This document shows positions 1 to 7,698 of a DNA stretch of 36,844 nt, piece by piece. The notes below the pieces were generated by a model. The model was not told the DNA's origin. It saw only the letters and a program-made list of their open reading frames with translations, and ran no database searches. How positions within the stretch are numbered: the stretch's first letter is position 1; each line of letters opens with the position of its first letter. Source of the stretch: JBGPBY01 sp041481485 (lineage in GTDB: Bacteria; Acidobacteriota; Terriglobia; 20CM-2-55-15); the NCBI GenBank assembly GCA_041481485.1, contig JBGPBY010000006.1, forward strand, positions 1 to 36,844. Direction: 5' to 3'. Made by a program: the position numbers and the translations under genes.

Positions 1-30
1 CGTGCGCGGTCATAGACCGCGCCTACAGTC
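1..30. repeat. REP-like palindromic repeat, single copy at the window edge
   Basis: The first 30 bases carry the inverted repeat GCGCGGTCATAGACCGCGCC followed by TACAGT. The same core, GCGGTCATAGACCGC, recurs at 29214-29300, 33981-34120 and 36755-36844, and in decayed form near 9964. Elsewhere copies sit in head-to-head pairs, so a partner probably lies just outside the window. Nothing else was recognised in bases 31-87. Confidence 0.8.
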
Positions 31-87
31 CGCTGTCAGTCAAGTATGTCAATGCCCCGTTGACAGAGGGATTGGAGTGGGAAAGCC

Positions 88-507
88 TCAGTGACTATTG
101 AGTGCGGCCAAGGCGGCTTTCGCCGTCGCCCGTGCCTTGTCGACGGCAATCTTATGTTCGCGCTGAGCCGATTCGATGGCGTTCTTTACGAGGGTTTTCG
201 AGGTTGCGTCACTGGAAGACTGGGCTTCGAGATTGGCAAACGCTATATCAGTTTTCAACTTCTCATTGGCCTTCTCAATCGCGGCCTTTTGTGCTTGTTG
301 AATCTGCTTTCGTGCGTCGGACTGATCGCTTCCTCTGCCGCGCGGTGCGTTACTTCCGTCATTGTTTCCCCTGGGAGCGGCTTGGCCATTTCCACCGCGC
401 GCACCGGCTGGTGCGCCACGCTGAGCCATCAGCGGTGATGCTGAAATCAGAATGCCAAGGGCCATAATCAGGCCCGGATGAATCCACTTTCTGGTTTGAT
501 CGGACAT
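88..507 (-). CDS. Small exported Ala/Gly/Arg-rich protein of unknown function
   Basis: This 139-residue protein is not assigned to a family. The chosen ATG (505-507) has AGGAG ten bases upstream; the longer reading from 540 has no better site. The N-terminus (MSDQTRKW, then a hydrophobic stretch ending SPLMA-QRG) looks like a Sec signal peptide. It is followed by a low-complexity segment rich in Gly, Arg, Asn and Pro (about residues 30-65). The remainder is an Ala/Lys/Gln-rich stretch likely to be helical or coiled-coil. It is the last gene of the minus-strand group that starts with the antiporter, 72 bases after the Nudix gene, so it may be co-transcribed. The role is probably periplasmic but unknown. 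Confidence 0.6.
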   Translation of the reverse strand: MSDQTRKWIHPGLIMALGILISASPLMAQRGAPAGARGGNGQAAPRGNNDGSNAPRGRGSDQSDARKQIQQAQKAAIEKANEKLKTDIAFANLEAQSSSDATSKTLVKNAIESAQREHKIAVDKARATAKAALAALNSH

Positions 508-579
508 ACGAGATTTTCTCCTGGAGCGATTGAAAAACATGCGATTTTGCTGACCGGTTGTAACTGTATCCCTTTCCGC

Positions 580-1155
580 CTACAAGATGTTCCGATTTCG
601 CAGGATTTTCTCTGCTTTCAGGATTGCGGCCACCGAAAGGGAGTCCGTGATTTCGCTGCGTTCGACCATTTCAACCACTTCGCGGAAATGTACTCGGCGA
701 ATCGTCAACACTTCATCCTCGTCGGGTTCGGCTTCGCCAATTGTGAGTTCCGTCGCAAGGTATGCCAGCGCTTGTTCATCGGTAACGGAATTTGAAAGAT
801 GAAGGTGGATGATCTGTTCCCAGTGCCTTGCCTCGATTCCGGTTTCTTCCTTGAGTTCGCGCCGGGCCGATTCCAGTGGCGGGATGGAAAGTTTGCCGCC
901 GCCTTCTGGTATTTCCCAGGAGTAGGAATTAAGCGGATAGCGATATTGCCCGACAATCCAGGTGTAGCCGTCCGTATCGATTGGTATGATTCCAATCGCA
1001 ATGTTCTTGAAGTGTACCGTGCCGTAAATGCCCGGAGACTTTGCGGCGTTGAGAACCTGATGCTCGGTCACCGTGATCCAATTGTTGTCGTATTGGAGTT
1101 TCGAAGTGAGCGTCGTCCAGGGATTGTGTTCGATCGCGTTGCCTTCCAGTTTCAT
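580..1155 (-). CDS. Nudix hydrolase (ADP-ribose pyrophosphatase-like)
   Basis: Nudix enzymes hydrolyse nucleoside diphosphates linked to another moiety. This 191-residue form resembles the ADP-ribose/NDP-sugar pyrophosphatase group. The Nudix box runs over residues 85-107 and ends in the metal-binding core RELKEETGI (99-107). The first Glu of the consensus box is replaced by Ile91, but the REUxEE glutamates that bind metal are intact. The preceding WEIPEGGG is typical of the family. A GTG at 1218 overlapping the upstream stop (GTGA) would add 21 low-complexity residues. I chose the ATG at 1155 because family-like sequence begins there, though its ribosome site is weak. The gene lies directly downstream of the beta-lactamase-like gene in the same unit. 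The substrate cannot be told from sequence. Confidence 0.85.
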   Translation of the reverse strand: MKLEGNAIEHNPWTTLTSKLQYDNNWITVTEHQVLNAAKSPGIYGTVHFKNIAIGIIPIDTDGYTWIVGQYRYPLNSYSWEIPEGGGKLSIPPLESARRELKEETGIEARHWEQIIHLHLSNSVTDEQALAYLATELTIGEAEPDEDEVLTIRRVHFREVVEMVERSEITDSLSVAAILKAEKILRNRNIL

Positions 1156-1214
1156 TTTTCCATTATCACTGTTTGACGTCGATGGAATCGATCTTTCGCA
1201 TGATGGTTTGCGAT

Positions 1215-2219
1215 TCACTTACCCGACTGTGTGACGTTAGTGCCGCTCGAGATGAAGTAGTCGTAAGCATACCGTGTGATTTCCGCGATCACCCGTTCAC
1301 GATCGGCAGTAGAGGCTTTGGCATCTCTCATCAAAACGGTAATTGCCAGATGCCCGGCATTATACGGCAGGAAAACGATTCCCGTGTCGTTGACGGATCC
1401 ACCGATGCTGCCGGACTTATGCGCGACTACGGCGTCCTTCGGCAATAATCCGGGAATTCGCGCCGTCCCCGTCTGGCATTCCTTCATGATTTCGATGATC
1501 TGATCGGAAGAGGCCCGGTCCACAATGTCACCGTTATAGAGTTTTTCCAGGATGTGATTCATATCGTGCGGAGTGGCGACGTCTTTATCGGACTTGTTGA
1601 ATTTATCATTGGCTTTGGCAGCGGTCACCGGATCAATGGCATCCAGTAATTTTCGGACTTCACGCGCGGGCAACGCGCCGTACTTTTCGTAGTCGAGTCC
1701 GGACTGGTCGAGAATCAATTCCAGGGTGTTTCGGTCAACTCGAATCGAATCCAGTCCCAGCGCTTTCATCCGTGCGTTGACGTTGTCTTTACCCACACGG
1801 TTGAGAAGAATATCGGCGGCAGAATTGTCGGAGATGCGCATGGTCAGATTGATCAGGTTGAGAATGTTCAGCTGTACGCCGGGCGGGTCGAATTCCGCAA
1901 TAATCATTCCGCTGCCGATGTGCAGGTCGCTGGGTTGAAGCTCGATTCGTTCATCGAGCGAAAGTGTTCCTGCGGCATTTTGATAAAACAACTCCACCAG
2001 CAGCGGTAGCTTGAAAGTGCTGGCCATGGGATATCGCTTGTCCGCATTGACAAGAAGTTCGGTGCCGGATTCCAGATGCCGGATTGCCACTCCAACATCC
2101 CCTCGCGCCTGAGGGATGACGCGTTGAATCTGCGCTTTAAGCGTGGAAAGATCGGCCGCGTCTGCTGTCAGGGAAATCGCAAGCAGAAGCACTGCCATGA
2201 TGTGAATTCGAATTCTCAC
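1215..2219 (-). CDS. Exported class A beta-lactamase-like serine hydrolase, Glu166 motif not recognisable
   Basis: The start is a GTG at 2219 with AGGAGG six to seven bases upstream, giving 334 residues and a signal peptide (VRIRIHIMAVLLLAISLTADA). Class A active-site motifs are present: S67-T-F-K70, S130-D-N132 and K268-S-G270. The omega-loop motif ExxLN expected after VDR (161-163) reads NTLELIL instead. About 35 extra residues separate it from the next conserved segment (ATPHDM). The deacylating Glu166 is therefore not identifiable, and the enzyme could be a weak lactamase, a penicillin-binding relative or another serine hydrolase. It is the third gene after the antiporter, 38 bases behind the response regulator, so its expression is probably tied to that two-component system. 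Periplasmic location is inferred. Confidence 0.85.
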   Translation of the reverse strand: MRIRIHIMAVLLLAISLTADAADLSTLKAQIQRVIPQARGDVGVAIRHLESGTELLVNADKRYPMASTFKLPLLVELFYQNAAGTLSLDERIELQPSDLHIGSGMIIAEFDPPGVQLNILNLINLTMRISDNSAADILLNRVGKDNVNARMKALGLDSIRVDRNTLELILDQSGLDYEKYGALPAREVRKLLDAIDPVTAAKANDKFNKSDKDVATPHDMNHILEKLYNGDIVDRASSDQIIEIMKECQTGTARIPGLLPKDAVVAHKSGSIGGSVNDTGIVFLPYNAGHLAITVLMRDAKASTADRERVIAEITRYAYDYFISSGTNVTQSGK

Positions 2220-2257
2220 CAGCCTCCTCCTGTTCGAACGATTGCGCTCCCGAAATA

Positions 2258-2971
2258 TTATCGGGTATTCAAACGGTAACCGACGCCGGGTTCGGTACGA
2301 AGATATCGTGGACGTGCGGGATCCACCTCCAGTTTGAGCCGAAGCTGGCCCATGTAGACCCGGACATAATGCGATTGGTCTTCGTTGTTGGGTCCCCACA
2401 CTTCGTTAAGGAGCTGACTGTGAGTCAGTACCATGTCGGCGTGGAGAATCAGTATCTGAAGCAGTTTGTACTCGGTTCGTGTCAGGTGAACTTCTTTCCC
2501 GTCACGTGTCACGCGGCGTTTGGCAAGATCCACTTCAAGGTCGCCAGTTCGAAAAATCGAATTCTGCGTATTTTCGGAAATGGCGGTGTTTCTCCGAAGT
2601 GCCACCCGCAGGCGGGCCAGTAGTTCTCCGACGGCAAACGGCTTATTCACGAAGTCATCGGCCCCTGCGTCGAGTGCCACAATCTTGTCGCGCTCCCGTG
2701 CCCGAACCGAAAGGACGATAATCGGAAGTGTTCGGTTCCATTCGCGCACGCGGCGGATCACCTCGGTACCATCGGCGTCCGGTAAACCCAGATCCAGAAT
2801 TATCGCATCGGGTGGGCGGCGGGTGGCTCGTTCTATTCCCTCGGATACGGTCGTTGCCTCCTGCAGTCGGTAGCCTTCAGCCGAAAGTGTCGTCCTCAGA
2901 AACTTACGAATCTCAGGATCGTCTTCGATTAACAAAAGGTCGGATCGGAATTCCGGGGCGTTGTCATTCAC
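2258..2971 (-). CDS. OmpR/PhoB-family response regulator, KdpE-like
   Basis: This 237-residue protein has a receiver domain (about 10-125) with acidic pocket E16-D17-D18, phospho-acceptor D60 (IILDLGLPDADG) and K110 (NKPF). A C-terminal winged-helix DNA-binding domain follows (about 135-235, ending EPGVGYRLNTR). The receiver sequence, with LGLPDADG and LSVRARERDKIVALDAGADD, is typical of KdpE. Translation starts at a GTG overlapping the kinase stop codon (GTGA), so the pair is translationally coupled. No kdpFABC genes are in the window. The neighbouring antiporter is the more likely target, so I do not assign the symbol kdpE. Confidence 0.92.
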   Translation of the reverse strand: MNDNAPEFRSDLLLIEDDPEIRKFLRTTLSAEGYRLQEATTVSEGIERATRRPPDAIILDLGLPDADGTEVIRRVREWNRTLPIIVLSVRARERDKIVALDAGADDFVNKPFAVGELLARLRVALRRNTAISENTQNSIFRTGDLEVDLAKRRVTRDGKEVHLTRTEYKLLQILILHADMVLTHSQLLNEVWGPNNEDQSHYVRVYMGQLRLKLEVDPARPRYLRTEPGVGYRLNTR

Positions 2972-4527
2972 GTCAAAGTGGCCTCGGGAATCAATCCCAC
3001 GTGAGGGGGAACTCCGCCGATGGGTAGTTCCATGCGAAATAGTGCGCCTCCACCGGAGGCATTTTCAGCAGCGATGGTACCGCCGTGTCCATGAACGATG
3101 GCTCTGCAAATCGCCAGACCAAGCCCAACTCCCCGGGCGCCCTCGGTTTTTCCTCTGAAGAATTTTTCGAAGACTCGCGATTCATCTCCCGGCAAGAGGC
3201 CCGATCCATGGTCGCGTATCGAGATGATCACATTGGGACCTTTTCGGCTGGCATCAATTTCAATTCCAGTGCCCGCCGGTGTGTACTTCATTGCGTTTTC
3301 CAATATGTTCACGAACACTTGTTCCAGCAGCACATCGTCGACACAGATCCACGGAAGATCATCGGCAATATGAGTCCGGACCGGTCGATTTTGGAGCGGC
3401 CCTTCGAATCGTGTCAATGCCGCTCCCACAATTTCCTCCAGCGGCCTCCACTCCTTCCTGGCCTGAAGTCCGGCATCCAGGGTAGTCATTTCCAGGAGGT
3501 TATTGACCACTTTGTTGAGCCTCTCCGCTTCGTCGGAAATGCTTTGAACCAGTTCATGGCGTGATTCTGAATTCAGCCGTGCTTCCTCTTCGAGTAATGT
3601 GGTTGCGGCGCCGTAAATGGAAGCCAATGGCGTTTTGATATCGTGAGAGACGGCATTGAGCAGTGCATTTCTGGTGCGCTCCGCCTGAATTTCCGATTCC
3701 GCCTCCTGAACGGCCGCCGAATGACGGACACGCGCGATAGCTGCCGCGATTTGATCACACAGCGCTTCGAGAAAATGCATCTGTTCCGGATCATTGAGGC
3801 GTTCCCGATCAGTCGGCGTGAGAAAGAGGATAGCCACGGCGGAACCGGCACAAATCAACGGTATGCCGAAGCGAAGGTCAATGCGCTGTCCGTTGCGCAG
3901 CATATCCGTGATCCTTTCCCTGGCGTCCAAGATGGCCTGGGCTTTTTCAGACTCGATCTCAGGTGAGTTGGCGTCTTCAGCAGTATCGACACGGTCGGCC
4001 AGGGAATTCTGCTCGTCCACGAGAAAGATCGATACTCTGGCTTCGAAAATCTCGCCCAATGTCGTTGCCGCGGTCCGGGCCGCGCCCATCACATCGGTTT
4101 CCGAAGACAAGCTGCGGATCAGTTGATACAGATAACGAGTGCGCTCTTCCCGTTCCAGGGCACGCGCCGTCTGAGATCGAATTTTGATGGTTAGTGTAGT
4201 GATGACCAGCGATACCGTCAGTGTCGTGATCAGGATCACGAAATAGCTGTTATCTTCGAGAACAAAGCTGTTCCAGGGAGGGACGGAGAAATAGTAAAAC
4301 GACGCCACTCCGGCAAGGGCGCTGAGTATTGCCACTGAACGGCGGCATGAAACCGAAACAACAGTCGTCCCCAGGAGATGGATCATCGCGATGTTGGTGA
4401 TTGCAACACGAGATCGCAGGAACACCGCACAGGCCGTACAGATTGCAACCACGACGAAAGCGATCGGAAAATCCTTCTTGAACTTGGCTTCACTTTGCCT
4501 GGCTATGGCGTGGCCGGCGGAGGTCAT
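2968..4527 (-). CDS. Sensor histidine kinase, KdpD-type without the N-terminal Kdp sensor domain
   Basis: This 519-residue membrane kinase has four predicted membrane segments in a DUF4118-like region (about 20-115). A GAF-like domain follows (about 135-270). Next come a HisKA domain with phospho-acceptor H295 (VSHDIKTPLAS) and a HATPase domain with N-box NILENAMKYTP, G1 box DHGSGL and G2 box GVGLGLAICRAI. Full KdpD proteins are near 900 residues and carry a cytoplasmic KdpD/USP sensor module first. That module is absent here and the gene begins directly before the membrane segments. The gene lies 27 bases after the antiporter and overlaps the regulator by four bases. It probably senses ion or envelope status and phosphorylates the adjacent regulator; the signal is unknown. 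Confidence 0.9.
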   Translation of the reverse strand: MTSAGHAIARQSEAKFKKDFPIAFVVVAICTACAVFLRSRVAITNIAMIHLLGTTVVSVSCRRSVAILSALAGVASFYYFSVPPWNSFVLEDNSYFVILITTLTVSLVITTLTIKIRSQTARALEREERTRYLYQLIRSLSSETDVMGAARTAATTLGEIFEARVSIFLVDEQNSLADRVDTAEDANSPEIESEKAQAILDARERITDMLRNGQRIDLRFGIPLICAGSAVAILFLTPTDRERLNDPEQMHFLEALCDQIAAAIARVRHSAAVQEAESEIQAERTRNALLNAVSHDIKTPLASIYGAATTLLEEEARLNSESRHELVQSISDEAERLNKVVNNLLEMTTLDAGLQARKEWRPLEEIVGAALTRFEGPLQNRPVRTHIADDLPWICVDDVLLEQVFVNILENAMKYTPAGTGIEIDASRKGPNVIISIRDHGSGLLPGDESRVFEKFFRGKTEGARGVGLGLAICRAIVHGHGGTIAAENASGGGALFRMELPIGGVPPHVGLIPEATLT

Positions 4528-4554
4528 AAACAGGATGTTAACAGGATCGAACCC

Positions 4555-5832
4555 TTATCGAAAAAAGATCACTGTGAGCAGGATGAATAGCGGGATGAGA
4601 ATCGCAATCGAGTAGGCCATATAACCTCCAAACGAGGGCATCTTGACGTGGTGATGCTCTGCAATGCTTTTCACCATGAAGTTTGGTCCATTGCCAATAT
4701 AACTATTGGCTCCCATAAAGACGGATCCGCAGGAGATTGCCCGAAGCAGCAGCCGGCCGAGATCGGATCCCAGAAGTCCTTTAAGGTTTTCTGCTGAACC
4801 TCCCACCACACCGGATGCCATTGCCGTGAATGTCAGATACGTCGGCGCGTTGTCGAGGAAACTGGAAAGCCCCCCGGATAACCAGAAATAGTGCCAGGGC
4901 GTGTGGAGGTTCATGACGGCAGCCCGCGCGTTCAATATTTCCAGAGCGGGAATCATGGTTACAAATATTCCAAGAAAAATTGCCGCAACTTCGGCGATCG
5001 CCCCCAGATGAAAGCGATTCGCATGGTGGATTTTTTCGGGCGTGGTGTACCACGACAGGAGCGCCATTAGAATCATGATGCCTTCCTGCACTCCCCGCGG
5101 CCAGTGGAGCGAGCCACTCAATACCGCCGATGCCACAACACCGCCGAGGAAAAGGAAATTGAGCCCGCCTTCAATGTGAATCCGACGCTTTGCTTGTACT
5201 TTTTCCGCGAGCAATCCGTGCACGGCGAGGTCATCTTTGAGAAACACGTACTGGTCGTAAAAGTTGAAAATGACCAGCAACAGTCCGACAGCGGTCGCCC
5301 ACACCGGAAACAGTGTGAGTGTCCATTGAAACGGGACACCGCGAAGAAATCCGAGAAACAGAGGTGGATCGCCCAGCGGTGTCAGTGCCCCTCCGATGTT
5401 GCTCACGACAAAGATAAAGAAGATCACCAGATGCGCCTGATGCTGCCTAGCGTGATTGGCGCGAAGATATGGACGGACCAGCAGAACGGAGGCGCCCGTT
5501 GTTCCAATCAGGTTGGCGAGCACCGCACCAATGGCAAGGAACGCGGTGTTAACCAAAGGAGTGCCCGCCATTTCGCCTTTGATGTAGATGCCGCCGGAAA
5601 TGACAAAGAGGGCGCCGAGCAGCACGATGAACGAGAAGTAATCCTTCAGTGAACCCAAAAGGAGGTGAGGGTCGGACGGAATAACGACTGCCAGGATCGG
5701 TACCGATACGGCCAGACTGAGCAGCAGCTTATGGGTATTGCTCTCCCACCACTTCTCGAAGAACATTGGGATAACCGCAATGGACAGCAGCATGAAGAGA
5801 AACGGACCAGCGGTCCAAAGCGGAAAACTCAT
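4555..5832 (-). CDS. Sodium:proton antiporter / CitMHS_2-type ion transporter
   Basis: This 425-residue polytopic inner-membrane protein has about 11-12 hydrophobic segments. It contains the conserved segments NLIGTTGASVLL and IGGALTPLGDPPLFLGF, characteristic of the NhaD/ArsB-like part of the ion transporter superfamily that is usually annotated as sodium:proton antiporter or putative citrate transporter. A second signature half, SSFLDNAPTYLTF, lies in the C-terminal part. The ATG at 5832 has no clear Shine-Dalgarno sequence. The gene heads a minus-strand cluster with a KdpDE-like two-component system, which fits a role in cation homeostasis. Transported ions are inferred from family, not from the sequence itself. 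A 17-base palindrome sits just upstream (5850-5866). Confidence 0.85.
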   Translation of the reverse strand: MSFPLWTAGPFLFMLLSIAVIPMFFEKWWESNTHKLLLSLAVSVPILAVVIPSDPHLLLGSLKDYFSFIVLLGALFVISGGIYIKGEMAGTPLVNTAFLAIGAVLANLIGTTGASVLLVRPYLRANHARQHQAHLVIFFIFVVSNIGGALTPLGDPPLFLGFLRGVPFQWTLTLFPVWATAVGLLLVIFNFYDQYVFLKDDLAVHGLLAEKVQAKRRIHIEGGLNFLFLGGVVASAVLSGSLHWPRGVQEGIMILMALLSWYTTPEKIHHANRFHLGAIAEVAAIFLGIFVTMIPALEILNARAAVMNLHTPWHYFWLSGGLSSFLDNAPTYLTFTAMASGVVGGSAENLKGLLGSDLGRLLLRAISCGSVFMGANSYIGNGPNFMVKSIAEHHHVKMPSFGGYMAYSIAILIPLFILLTVIFFR

Positions 5833-5849
5833 GATCGAATTAAAACACG

Positions 5850-5866
5850 AAGCGTCTGTGACGCTT
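5850..5866. promoter_or_regulatory. Candidate operator palindrome upstream of the antiporter
   Basis: AAGCGTC-TGT-GACGCTT is a perfect seven-base inverted repeat with a three-base spacer. It lies 18-34 bases ahead of the antiporter start codon, next to a TTTAAT that could serve as a -10 element. The position suits a repressor or regulator site. No binding protein can be named, and a small RNA hairpin is the alternative reading. Confidence 0.4.
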
Positions 5867-5873
5867 GAAACTT

Positions 5874-5900
5874 TGGCGGGATCGGATTCCGATCCCGCCA
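5874..5900 (-). terminator. Hairpin after the first amt gene, probable terminator
   Basis: A perfect 13-base inverted repeat around a single central base (arm TGGCGGGATCGGA) begins eight bases after the amt stop codon. The T tract on the minus strand is weak (AAAGTTTC). Termination may therefore be partial, or the hairpin may protect the 3' end of the amt transcript. Confidence 0.6.
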
Positions 5901-5907
5901 GTTCGAA

Positions 5908-7461
5908 CTATGCATTCATTTGCGCCGGACCATCCGCATATTTGTCTTTTGCGTCGATGTACCCGATGCTCCCCATTTCCGGGATGTCGAGACCTTCGAC
6001 TTCAGCCGCCGCGGAAACACGGTTGCCAATCGTCACGTCGATGAGCTTAAAGACAATGACGGTGATAATGCCGAGATAAACGAAATTGGCCCCGACACCA
6101 ATACACTCAGCAACGAACTGTTTCGCGTTTCCATAAAAGAGGCCCGTCACTGTGCCGGGGACTCCATTCCATCCGTCGCCATAGGTGCCATCCGCCAAGA
6201 GTCCGAGGGAGAGGACTCCCCAGGCTCCGTTGACCCCATGGACAGCAATAGCACCCACCGGATCGTCGATCTTGAGAACCCGTTCGACAAAGAACGCCGC
6301 TTCAATGACGAGAACACCGGCGATCAAGCCAATCAGACACGCCGAAGGCGCTGTTACAAATGCGCACGGCGCTGTGATGGCGACCAGTCCCGCCAGCATC
6401 CCATTGCACATCATACTGGGGTCGGGCTTGTTCGAGCGCACCTTCCACATCCATAACGTTGCGGCCACAGCTCCAGTCGCCGACGCCAGCATGGTATTGA
6501 CCGCAACGACGCCGATGCGCAAATCGGTTCCGGCAAGCGTGGAGCCAGGGTTAAACCCGAACCATCCGAACGCCAGAATGAATGTACCAATCATGGCCAT
6601 GGGAATGTTGTGTGCGGGAATCGGGTTCGCCGACCCGTCCTTGTTGTATTTCCCGATTCTCGCTCCCAGCATCCATGAGGCGAACAGCGCGATGACTCCG
6701 CCAGTCATGTGCACGACGGAAGAGCCGGCAAAATCCACGTGTCCATGTCCCAGCCCGAAATTTTGACCGAGCATCGCCAGCCATCCGCCGCCCCAGACCC
6801 AGTTTCCATATACGGGATACATGATCGTACCCACAAAGATTCCGTAGATCATAAATGACGAATACTTCCAGCGTTCCGCCAGCGCGCCGGTCGGAATTGT
6901 CGCGGTTGTATCCATGAATACCATCTGGAAGAGGAACAAGGTGAAAACGGCCACGTCGTAAGAGGTCCCGGTTAGAAAGAAGCCGGTGCCTCCAAACAGT
7001 CCGAACGATTTGCCCATTAAAGTAATTGAAATTTCCTTGTTCAGTCCGGCATAGCCGCCCATCGTTGAAATTCCACCCAATCCGCCAAACATGATTGCAA
7101 ACCCGCACACATAAAAGGCCAGCATGCCGAGAGGGTAAATCATGAAGTTCATGGCCATGGTGTGTGCCACGTTCTTGGCCCGGGTGAGACCCGTTTCCAC
7201 CATGGCAAACCCGGCCTGCATGAACATGACGAGAAACCCGGTGATCAACGTCCACATCGTATTGATGGCCACGCGATTGTGACCAACTGCGTCTGCAATT
7301 TCGCCGGCTGTGGGGGAGCCGGCTTTTACTGCAGGAATGTCTGCAGCGGTGCCTGTCTTTCCGCCTCCGGGATCCGGGCCGCGATCTTCGGCATAGACAA
7401 AACCCGTGCCTATGCTGAAGCAGATGAAGAGCAGCAAAGTAAATGATGCGATCCTGGTCAT
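5908..7461 (-). CDS. amt: Ammonium transporter (Amt/MEP/Rh family), first copy
   Basis: This 517-residue inner-membrane channel for ammonium has an N-terminal signal-like segment (residues 1-25), as in many Amt proteins, then about 11 membrane segments. The twin pore histidines are present, H251 (SSVVHMTGG) and H408 (IAVHGVNGAWG). So is the conserved Asp of MDTTAT (D184), and FGFNPGSTL. The ATG at 7461 has AAGGAG seven bases upstream. A longer reading from 7521 would begin inside a terminator stem and is rejected. The roughly 200-base leader carries two intrinsic terminators with hexaloop hairpins (see 7506-7663), implying regulated antitermination. A second Amt lies just upstream in the same orientation, but no P-II (glnK) gene accompanies either. 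Confidence 0.96.
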   Translation of the reverse strand: MTRIASFTLLLFICFSIGTGFVYAEDRGPDPGGGKTGTAADIPAVKAGSPTAGEIADAVGHNRVAINTMWTLITGFLVMFMQAGFAMVETGLTRAKNVAHTMAMNFMIYPLGMLAFYVCGFAIMFGGLGGISTMGGYAGLNKEISITLMGKSFGLFGGTGFFLTGTSYDVAVFTLFLFQMVFMDTTATIPTGALAERWKYSSFMIYGIFVGTIMYPVYGNWVWGGGWLAMLGQNFGLGHGHVDFAGSSVVHMTGGVIALFASWMLGARIGKYNKDGSANPIPAHNIPMAMIGTFILAFGWFGFNPGSTLAGTDLRIGVVAVNTMLASATGAVAATLWMWKVRSNKPDPSMMCNGMLAGLVAITAPCAFVTAPSACLIGLIAGVLVIEAAFFVERVLKIDDPVGAIAVHGVNGAWGVLSLGLLADGTYGDGWNGVPGTVTGLFYGNAKQFVAECIGVGANFVYLGIITVIVFKLIDVTIGNRVSAAAEVEGLDIPEMGSIGYIDAKDKYADGPAQMNA

Positions 7462-7505
7462 GAAACTTCTCCTTGGATGATTCGAGTCACAAGATTGATT
7501 GCGCC

Positions 7506-7552
7506 AAAAAAAATCGTCCACGAGGGAGAACGCTATTCTTCACCTCGGGACG
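7506..7552 (-). terminator. Second leader terminator of amt copy 1
   Basis: On the minus strand the arms CGTCC-CGAGG (7552-7543) and CCTCG-(T)-GGACG (7525-7515) form a ten-base-pair stem with one bulge. It is followed by A and eight T residues (7513-7506), a textbook intrinsic terminator. It lies 45 bases before the amt start codon, inside the transcribed leader. Its 5' arm shares bases CGTC with the GAC-AACGAC-GTC hairpin (7560-7549), so the two structures exclude each other. Confidence 0.88.
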
Positions 7553-7588
7553 TCGTTGTCAAACCGCTCTTCAGACCGCTTTGTCCGG

Positions 7589-7628
7589 AAAATAAAAAGC
7601 CCTCGAATTCACAAAATGAATTGAGGAC
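7589..7628 (-). terminator. First leader terminator of amt copy 1
   Basis: GTCCTC-AATTCA (7628-7617) pairs with TGAATT-(C)-GAGGGC (7610-7599, one U-G pair and one bulge), followed by TTTTTATTTT. The first bases of the 5' arm, GTC, are also the 3' arm of the upstream GAC-AAAGAA-GTC hairpin, giving a terminator/antiterminator switch. No gene ends here, so the terminator can only act on the amt leader transcript. Confidence 0.88.
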
Positions 7629-7669
7629 TTCTTTGTCGACGCGCGCACCGCATCGTGGCGCGTAAAAGA

Positions 7670-7698
7670 TTTATAAAAGAAACATCCGGAAGTGTCAA
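7670..7698 (-). promoter_or_regulatory. Sigma70-like promoter of amt copy 1
   Basis: On the minus strand, TTGACA (7698-7693), a 17-base spacer and TATAAA (7675-7670) make a near-consensus promoter. The predicted start, about 7663, falls exactly at the foot of the first leader hairpin. A strong basal promoter followed by two terminators suggests that control is mainly by attenuation. No sigma54 (-24/-12) motif was seen. Confidence 0.8.

Larger units (their letters stand above)
7506..7663 (-). promoter_or_regulatory. Tandem hexaloop antitermination leader of amt copy 1 (ANTAR-target-like)
   Basis: Read on the minus strand, this leader holds two consecutive modules. Module 1 has hairpin P1 (7662-7642, stem CGCGCCAC/GTGCGCG with one bulge, loop GATGCG) and hairpin P2 (7637-7626, GAC-AAAGAA-GTC), overlapping terminator 1. 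Module 2 has P1 (7587-7572, CGGAC-AAAGCG-GTCTG) and P2 (7560-7549, GAC-AACGAC-GTC), overlapping terminator 2. All loops are six bases with G at position 4, and three of four have A at position 1. Paired hexaloop hairpins of this kind, with the second sequestering a terminator arm, are the known target of ANTAR-domain antiterminators (EutV, NasR/NasT). The assignment to ANTAR is inference; the hairpins and terminators are directly visible. Confidence 0.75.

Noticed and set aside
1215..2399. Beta-lactamase reading extended to 2399
   Set aside because: The extra N-terminus overlaps the response regulator, is Arg-rich and hides the signal peptide. The GTG at 2219 has an excellent ribosome site.
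7462..7521. Upstream start for amt copy 1 at 7521
   Set aside because: It would begin inside the second leader terminator. The ATG at 7461 has AAGGAG and starts a signal-like segment.
7506..7663. Glutamine (glnA / downstream-peptide) riboswitch in the amt leader
   Set aside because: A nitrogen-responsive aptamer was considered, but the conserved glnA core words are absent. The paired six-base loops with terminator overlap fit an ANTAR target better.
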